Assembly: GCF_024586455.1 (NCBI RefSeq)
Contig: NC_065923.1
Span: forward strand, 67,057,076-67,121,075
Source of the DNA: Bactrocera neohumeralis
Taxonomy: Eukaryota; Arthropoda; Insecta; Diptera; Tephritidae
DNA: 64,000 nucleotides
Reading direction: 5' to 3'
Part shown: one piece after another, positions 59,500-64,000 of the stretch
Layout of the letters: every line of letters starts with the position of its first letter
How positions within the stretch are numbered: position 1 is the first letter of the stretch
Translations under genes and position numbers: made by a program
The notes under the pieces: model-generated
Seen by the model: the letters and a program-made list of their open reading frames with translations, nothing else
What the model was told of the DNA's origin: nothing
Databases searched by the model: none

Positions 59500-60178
59500 T
59501 GGAGTCATGTGTAGAAGTTCATGCAAGTGAGGAAAGTTCTCTGATCGCCATTCGCTTGGGAGTGGCCAGAAACGATTCTTTTACACATGGCTCAAGCAGC
59601 TCACTACTTCCGGTCTTTGACCAAGTATCCCCTGGGTAGCCTAAGAACATCCGTTCGAAGGCGAGCTAAAGTGAGAAGGCGAAACATCCCCTACATAGGG
59701 TTGTGCGCTGGGTTTGGGACCCGCCACGTAAAAACCAGTACCAATGGAAACGAAGAAACAGCCTCGGATGAAAGACCCCCCTTTTGATGACGACCATGGC
59801 AAACGAAATAAGGACTTATGGTCCTTTGCGCATTGGCCACGGCGAATATCGCATTCGATGGAACGATGAGCTGTACGAGATATACGACGACATTGACATA
59901 GTTCAGCGAATTAAAAGACAGCGGCTACGCTGGCTAGGTCATGTTGTTCGGATGGATGAAAACACTCCAGCTTTGAAAGTATTCGACGCAATACCCGCCG
60001 GGGGAAGCAGAGGAAGAGGAAGACCTCCACTCCGTTGGAAGGTCCAAGTGGAGAAGGACCTGGTTTCGCTTGGAATATCCAATTGGCGCCACGTAGCGAA
60101 AAGAAGAAACGACTGGCGCGCTGTTGTTAACTCGGCTATAATCGCGTAAGCGGTGTCTACGCCAATTAAGAAGAAGAA
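59500..60178 (+). mobile_element. internally deleted non-LTR retrotransposon derivative
   Basis: The 5' part (59,500-59,815) is element-type leader with AGCCTCGGATGAAAGACC then TTTTGATGACGACCATGGCA / AACGAAATAAGGAC. In related elements, as I recall them, this leads into the endonuclease. Here it jumps at about 59,815 directly to the reverse-transcriptase C-terminus and the 3' end (GCGTAAGCGGTGTCTACGCC), closing with an AAGAAGAAGAAG tail. An inverted partial copy is at 32,348-32,468. Endonuclease and most of the RT are missing, so it is non-autonomous. The clade is uncertain (RTE-like by resemblance). Confidence 0.75.
59784..60149 (+). pseudogene. non-LTR reverse transcriptase C-terminal fragment
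   Basis: An open frame of 121 codons: MMTTMANEIRTYGPLRIGHG, then RIRWNDELYEIYDDIDIVQR, IKRQRLRWLGHVVRMDEN, GRGRPPLRWKVQVEKDLVSL and NWRHVAKRRNDWRAVVNSA. The RLRWLGHVVRM and GRGRPPLRW motifs mark the conserved region after the polymerase domain of many insect LINE proteins. The first ten or so residues come from the leader read out of its normal frame across the deletion joint. An uninterrupted frame suggests the copy is not very old, but without endonuclease or polymerase it cannot move itself. Confidence 0.82.
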
Positions 60179-60204
60179 GAACTATAATTTGCTGCCATAA
60201 ATAG

Positions 60205-60545
60205 AAAAAGTGTCCATACAAATACTATATGATTTTAATTGATCGGTTATGTTAGTTGCATACATGCTATAGAAGTCCGTTTCAAACAATATAATTGGAG
60301 ATTGTGCGCTTGAATTAGGCTCATCCAATAAAAAAGTTTTCATTACTATAAATTGGTTTGTTCGGATTTGATTTTGGTCCGTCAGTTTATATGGCAGCTG
60401 TATGTTATAGTAGTGTGATATCGGTGATTCAGTCAACGCGCAGATTCTTGGAGAAAAAGGACGTGTGCAAAATTTCAAATCGATATCTCAAAAATTGAGC
60501 TTTAGTTCGGTTGTATACTGGCAAAGATGGCTGAATCCACTAAAT
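60205..60545 (+). repeat. dispersed repeat family A, copy 3 (3'-truncated)
   Basis: Contains two blocks of the CAGTTTATATGGCAGCTGTA / TGTTATAGTAGTGTGATATC kind, then AAAATTTCAAATCGATATCT, and GCAAAGATGGCTGAATCCAC near the end. It matches the motif order of copies at 9,868-10,300 (-) and 34,115-34,470 (+) but stops before the GTTCAGGGTATAAAAA end. Confidence 0.62.
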
Positions 60546-60567
60546 GCAACTATATATACATACATTA

Positions 60568-61019
60568 GGGTGATTCAAAAATTTTTTTTTTTTTTCAATT
60601 GGTACTCGCAAAAATAGGTTTCTAGACACCTCTAAGAAAGCCTCTCCAAATATGAGTTTTTAATTGTAACGGGAAGGTCCTCCGCCTAACGGTTTTCTAT
60701 TTTTTCTTATTATCAGATAGAAAAATATATATCTCGCTTCCAACTACTTGAAAAAATATCTTGTTAATCAGGTTTTGTAGGAAGTTGAATGCTCTCAAAT
60801 ATGGTCTCTTATGATTTTTTCGTAAACCCAACCGTTTAAAAGATATTAACGGTTGAAATTTGACTATTTTTGGAAAAATTCTTTATTTCTTATTAATTTT
60901 ATAACTCAATGAAAAAAAATTATTATGAATAGATTTTTGGAGAGGCTTTCTTAGAGGTGTCTAGGAACCTATTTTTGCGAGTACCAATTGAAAAAAAAAA
61001 AAAATTTCCTGAATCACCC
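60568..61019. mobile_element. MITE with about 90-bp terminal inverted repeats and TA duplication
   Basis: The left end GGGTGATTCAAAAATT... then CAATTGGTACTCGCAAAAAT, AGGTTTCTAGACACCTCTAA and GAAAGCCTCTCCAAA is mirrored at the right as TTTGGAGAGGCTTTC, TTAGAGGTGTCTAGGAACCT, ATTTTTGCGAGTACCAATTG...TTTCCTGAATCACCC. TA flanks both sides (60,566-60,567 and 61,020-61,021), pointing to the Tc1/mariner type of insertion. The centre has no coding sequence. It differs in sequence from the 50.6 kb MITE. Confidence 0.9.
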
Positions 61020-61263
61020 TAATATACATACATACCAATGATTTATAGTATCTACTTATGGTGTATATTGTACAATACATTTTTCATGCCACCAATGACA
61101 CTGTTCCTTCTTTTTTTTTGTTTTAAAATTTGAATCCAGCGCCCACATGAAAGCCGTTACTTTCATCAAATTGGTATTTCTGTCATCCTTTCCTCACTCT
61201 CCTCATATTTGCAACTCTTTGCTCACACTTTATCTCACGCTCTCTTTGTTTTATTTATTGCAG

Positions 61264-61545
61264 GCCTACGAATTTTAATTACCAGCGTCAATGGCCATTA
61301 GTCTTGCGTGCTTCGGCAGTGGGCAACAGCAGCGCGTAGTCAAGAAAAAGGCGACAACAATAAGCAAGCGAAACGAAGCGAGCTGAGGAGCAATTAAAAA
61401 CCTAGTGAAAGTTTAGAATTTGTTCGAAAAAGAAAGTGGACGAAGGTGGTTCGGTTATTGGTAGACAAGCTGCATAAATTTTTTTGAGGCAATAGTTAGG
61501 CCTATGAACAACAGCAACAACAACAATGGCGACAAGCAAGGCGGC
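61264..61545 (+). other. candidate exon: 5' UTR plus start codon (or a short C-terminal exon)
   Basis: A 70-base C/T-rich tract (61,190-61,260) ends in TTTTATTTATTGCAG, the strongest acceptor in the window. The exon would end at GGC|GTAAGA (donor GT at 61,546). An ATG at 61,504 starts MNNSNNNNGDKQGG, exactly 14 codons to the donor, after an upstream in-frame TAG. That fits a 5' exon with leader and first codons of a downstream gene on +. Alternatively, in phase 1 the exon begins PTNFNYQRQWPLVLRASAVG then NSSA and a stop at about 61,337, which would make it a last coding exon. Both readings use the same acceptor. Confidence 0.45.
61504..61545 (+). CDS. possible first coding codons of a downstream gene
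   Basis: ATGAACAACAGCAACAACAA and following codons give an Asn-rich N-terminus, MNNSNNNNGDKQGG, of the kind common at fly protein starts. The donor falls in phase 0. Unspliced, the frame would stop three codons later (VRM then TAA). The continuation lies outside the visible exons. Confidence 0.35.
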
Positions 61546-62129
61546 GTAAGAATGTAAAGGGAAGCGCGACGCAGCTAATCACCTAGCAATGATTGAATGC
61601 TTGGCAGCTGCCATTTGAGCGTGCAAAAAAGCGTTGCATTTTAGTTTTTGCATATTAGGGTACTCTAAAAATTGTTTGAAACACGCAAGTTAGCGTGATA
61701 ATTAATGCTGCCAGATCATATTGTTTTGAGTAATTGGTGGAACTTACACATATTATATGGAAAATTAGTGGTCGTTTCACCATTTTCTGCAACTACAACT
61801 TACTTGTATACAAAAATTTTGAAATCAAAAATTATTTTTGATTATTTTTTGAATTTTTTCTTTTACTTTGATAATACTTGTTTGTTACGAATTTTTGCTT
61901 TTATTATTATCGAATGTTCTTACGTTGACACAAAGTTAAAAATGCACGCTTTAATCTATCAAAGCACATAAAAATTTAACTGAATTGAACTTTTTTCTTT
62001 CCTCAACTACAGATTTCCCTTACCTTTTTTATCGGCAATTATTACTTATATAACTAATCAAATTTTTTAATTTTTTTTTTTTGGGCGCATATTCTAGTGA
62101 AGACACATATACAAAAATTCAATAAAAAC
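61546..62129. other. non-coding stretch, possibly intron
   Basis: AT-rich sequence downstream of the candidate donor. The 88-codon frame at 61,705-61,971 has AT-driven composition and no domain. Confidence 0.4.
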
Positions 62130-62476
62130 CGCAAAGTCTTGAAACTGAAAGCGCATTATTTCAAGCGTTTTTTGGAATTTTTTTGAAAATTTTTTAAGTG
62201 GTCCGTGAGTTATAGTGTACTGGAGCAAAATAAAAGAGAAAATACTTTTTTGTAACATTGCCGCCAATTATTATATGGACCCGATAACTGGGTCAAAAAT
62301 ATTTTTCATACACTTATAAGGCCTGGTCGAAAATTAAAAATCGCTGAATTGGTCGAAAGAGACCGGCATAGTAGCAGCCGTAGCATCGGTCAAGAGCTGG
62401 GCATGAGTCATAAAAATTCATTTCAATTTCAAAAAAAAAAATTCATAAAAATACCGCATTTTTGACAACCCATTAT
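62130..62476 (+). mobile_element. internally deleted mariner element, copy 3, heavily decayed
   Basis: Orientation is opposite to copies 1 and 2. Recognisable blocks in order: ACTGAAAGCGCATTATTTCA, GTGGTCCGTGAGTTATAGTG, GGAGCAAAATAAAAGAGAAA (start of the transposase), TATGGACCCGATA, ATCGCTGAATTGGTCGAAAG / AGACCGGCATAGTAGCAGCC, GAGCTGGGCATGAGTCAT joined to AAAAATTCATTTCAATTTC, then ATACCGCATTTTTGACAACC at the right end. It carries the same deletion junction as the 14.2 and 30.3 kb copies plus several private deletions, so it is the oldest of the three. Confidence 0.8.
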
Positions 62477-62479
62477 TTA

Positions 62480-64000
62480 GGCACTTTCCTAATGTGAACT
62501 TTTGCAATTTTTTTTTAAATTTTGCCCTTTCAAAAAATATATTTTTTCATTTTTTATACACTATATAACTTTTTATAAATAATATTCTGATGCAAAATTA
62601 TTTTGATGCTGAACCAATTAAACTATAACCTTTAATAAATGTTGGCATTTTTTGAACTTTTTTTAAATTCGTTTTTTTTTTTTTTTGCATTTTTTTAAAT
62701 AATTCAATTTTCTATAATACTATATATGAGACGAGATATGCATTTTTTGATGCGGATAAAATTTCTATTAATATAAGGAGCTCGTATATGGAGAGTATCT
62801 TATTGAGGTGTACACCAACAAATTTTCATAGTTTAAAGTATAAAATAATAACCGATTTTCTTTTAACCCACCCTAATGAGCCCACGAACCACAGGAAGCT
62901 GGCTCCGCCAACGCATTGCTTATGCTATTTGAGCTCATCTCACTGTTGTTGCTGTTCATATATTGTTTAATAATTTTATTGTAGTTCTTGCTGCTCTTGA
63001 CACTTGCCACACAATTCAAGGTATTCGCGTGAGTTAACCTTATTAACTTGTAATGCACACAAATGTATTTTATTTGTTTTATTATTTTTGGTAGTATTTG
63101 CTTACACTTTGTCTTACTTACTTTTATGTGTGAATAAATTTAGTTTCAAGCAATTTAATTGAAGTTGTAAATTTACATACACACTATAACAATGAATGCA
63201 TAGGCATATGTGTACGTTTGTGCGCAATTACGAAGTAAAACGAGCATTTGCTTAGAAATGTACAAATCAACGAACGATAATAAATGTAAAAATGATTTGC
63301 AATACATACGAACTGTTTTCATTCAACTGTATTGGCGAGAAAAAATAAGGTGAGTATTTTGGTTTGTTGGGGCGTATGAGTAATATACCTCAAACCGCCT
63401 TCGACCTTCTTATTGCTTTAAATGAAAAGCTTCTTTACTTCAGTTATAATTTGATTCATACAAAAACTGAGAATAGATTTCGCGTGAAGTGGTTGTGTTC
63501 ACTTCTGGTAAACATAATATACATATGTATCAGTTTCAGCCTAAAAGTATGCTTCGAATGTTGTCATATTTTAGTTTATTTAATATTTTTATTGTCTTTT
63601 TAAACTTTAAGAATCTATCTTTAGTAAAAACTTAGAAGGAACATTTTGAATTACTTTTGAATCACATTACAATTTGAGACGCTCCGAGATTTTTAGTGCA
63701 CTATCTGTGAGTTCAAATTTAACTATTTTTAGAATAACAAATCCGATAAATAAATAAAAAATAGGCGAAGTTGGACCAATGTATTTTTTTAGGCTTTGTA
63801 TGTCACAAAATTGCTCAATTACTCACGAGCATACCACGTACCGTGGAAGCTTTCTAGAAGAGTGAATCGTACTAGAGAATGTGGTGAAGGATTGTGTTGT
63901 TCAACGACAATCTTGTCCTTGCACAGATTATTGACAAGATACATTTTGACACACTAACTTTTTTCGTCAATAATAATAATCAGAAATCGTTTCAAGTTTC
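62480..64000. other. AT-rich non-coding stretch to the window end
   Basis: No supported exon. A donor-like AAG|GTGAGT at about 63,349-63,357 is isolated. The remainder is A/T-rich with microsatellite-like TACATA words. Confidence 0.45.

Overview
This is AT-rich, intron-bearing eukaryotic DNA with a dense, decayed transposon load. Several mariner families, Helitron-like ends, non-LTR remnants and a dispersed repeat ending in a CTGTTCAGGGTATAAAAA-type 3' terminus point to an insect, most likely a higher fly of tephritid type. That species-level impression rests on remembered family resemblance, not on a search. Nothing bacterial, viral or CRISPR-like was seen. One 100-N assembly gap lies at 49,037-49,136.

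Very little is host coding sequence, and no complete host gene can be read. Three places carry splice-aware coding signals. (1) On +, 54,608-54,790 is a GC-rich 60-codon open segment after an acceptor. It ends in TAA, with AATAAA 15 bases on, and looks like the last coding exon of a gene whose other exons lie elsewhere. (2) On -, 50,403-50,229 and 50,138-49,870 join in frame across a canonical 90-bp GT-AG intron into a cysteine-rich protein fragment I do not recognise. (3) On +, 61,264-61,545 follows a very strong polypyrimidine tract and acceptor. It ends at a GTAAGA donor exactly 14 codons after an ATG, so it looks like a 5' exon with a start codon; a short C-terminal exon is the alternative.

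Layout: 0-4 kb has a mariner C-terminal relic and an RNase-H-bearing non-LTR 3' end. 5.4 and 11.7-12.4 kb hold two Helitron-like elements. 9.9, 34.1 and 60.2 kb hold three copies of one dispersed repeat. 14.2, 30.3 and 62.1 kb hold three copies of one internally deleted mariner derivative. 20.6-21.5 kb is a second, differently deleted mariner-like element with intact ends. 25.6-26.3 kb is a cluster of CTCAATTAG motifs with a 213-bp tandem duplication. 32.3 and 59.5 kb are pieces of one non-LTR element, the first in an inverted arrangement. 32.8-33.5, 40.3-40.9 and 47.9-48.1 kb are decayed tandem repeats. 37.1-37.8 kb is a fold-back element. 50.6-51.0 and 60.6-61.0 kb are MITEs with roughly 100-bp terminal inverted repeats.

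The rest is probably intron and intergenic DNA: homopolymer runs, TACATA/CACACA microsatellites and chance open frames. I found no convincing new molecular system. The best leads are the three hidden exons, the amplified mariner deletion derivative and the CTCAATTAG cluster.
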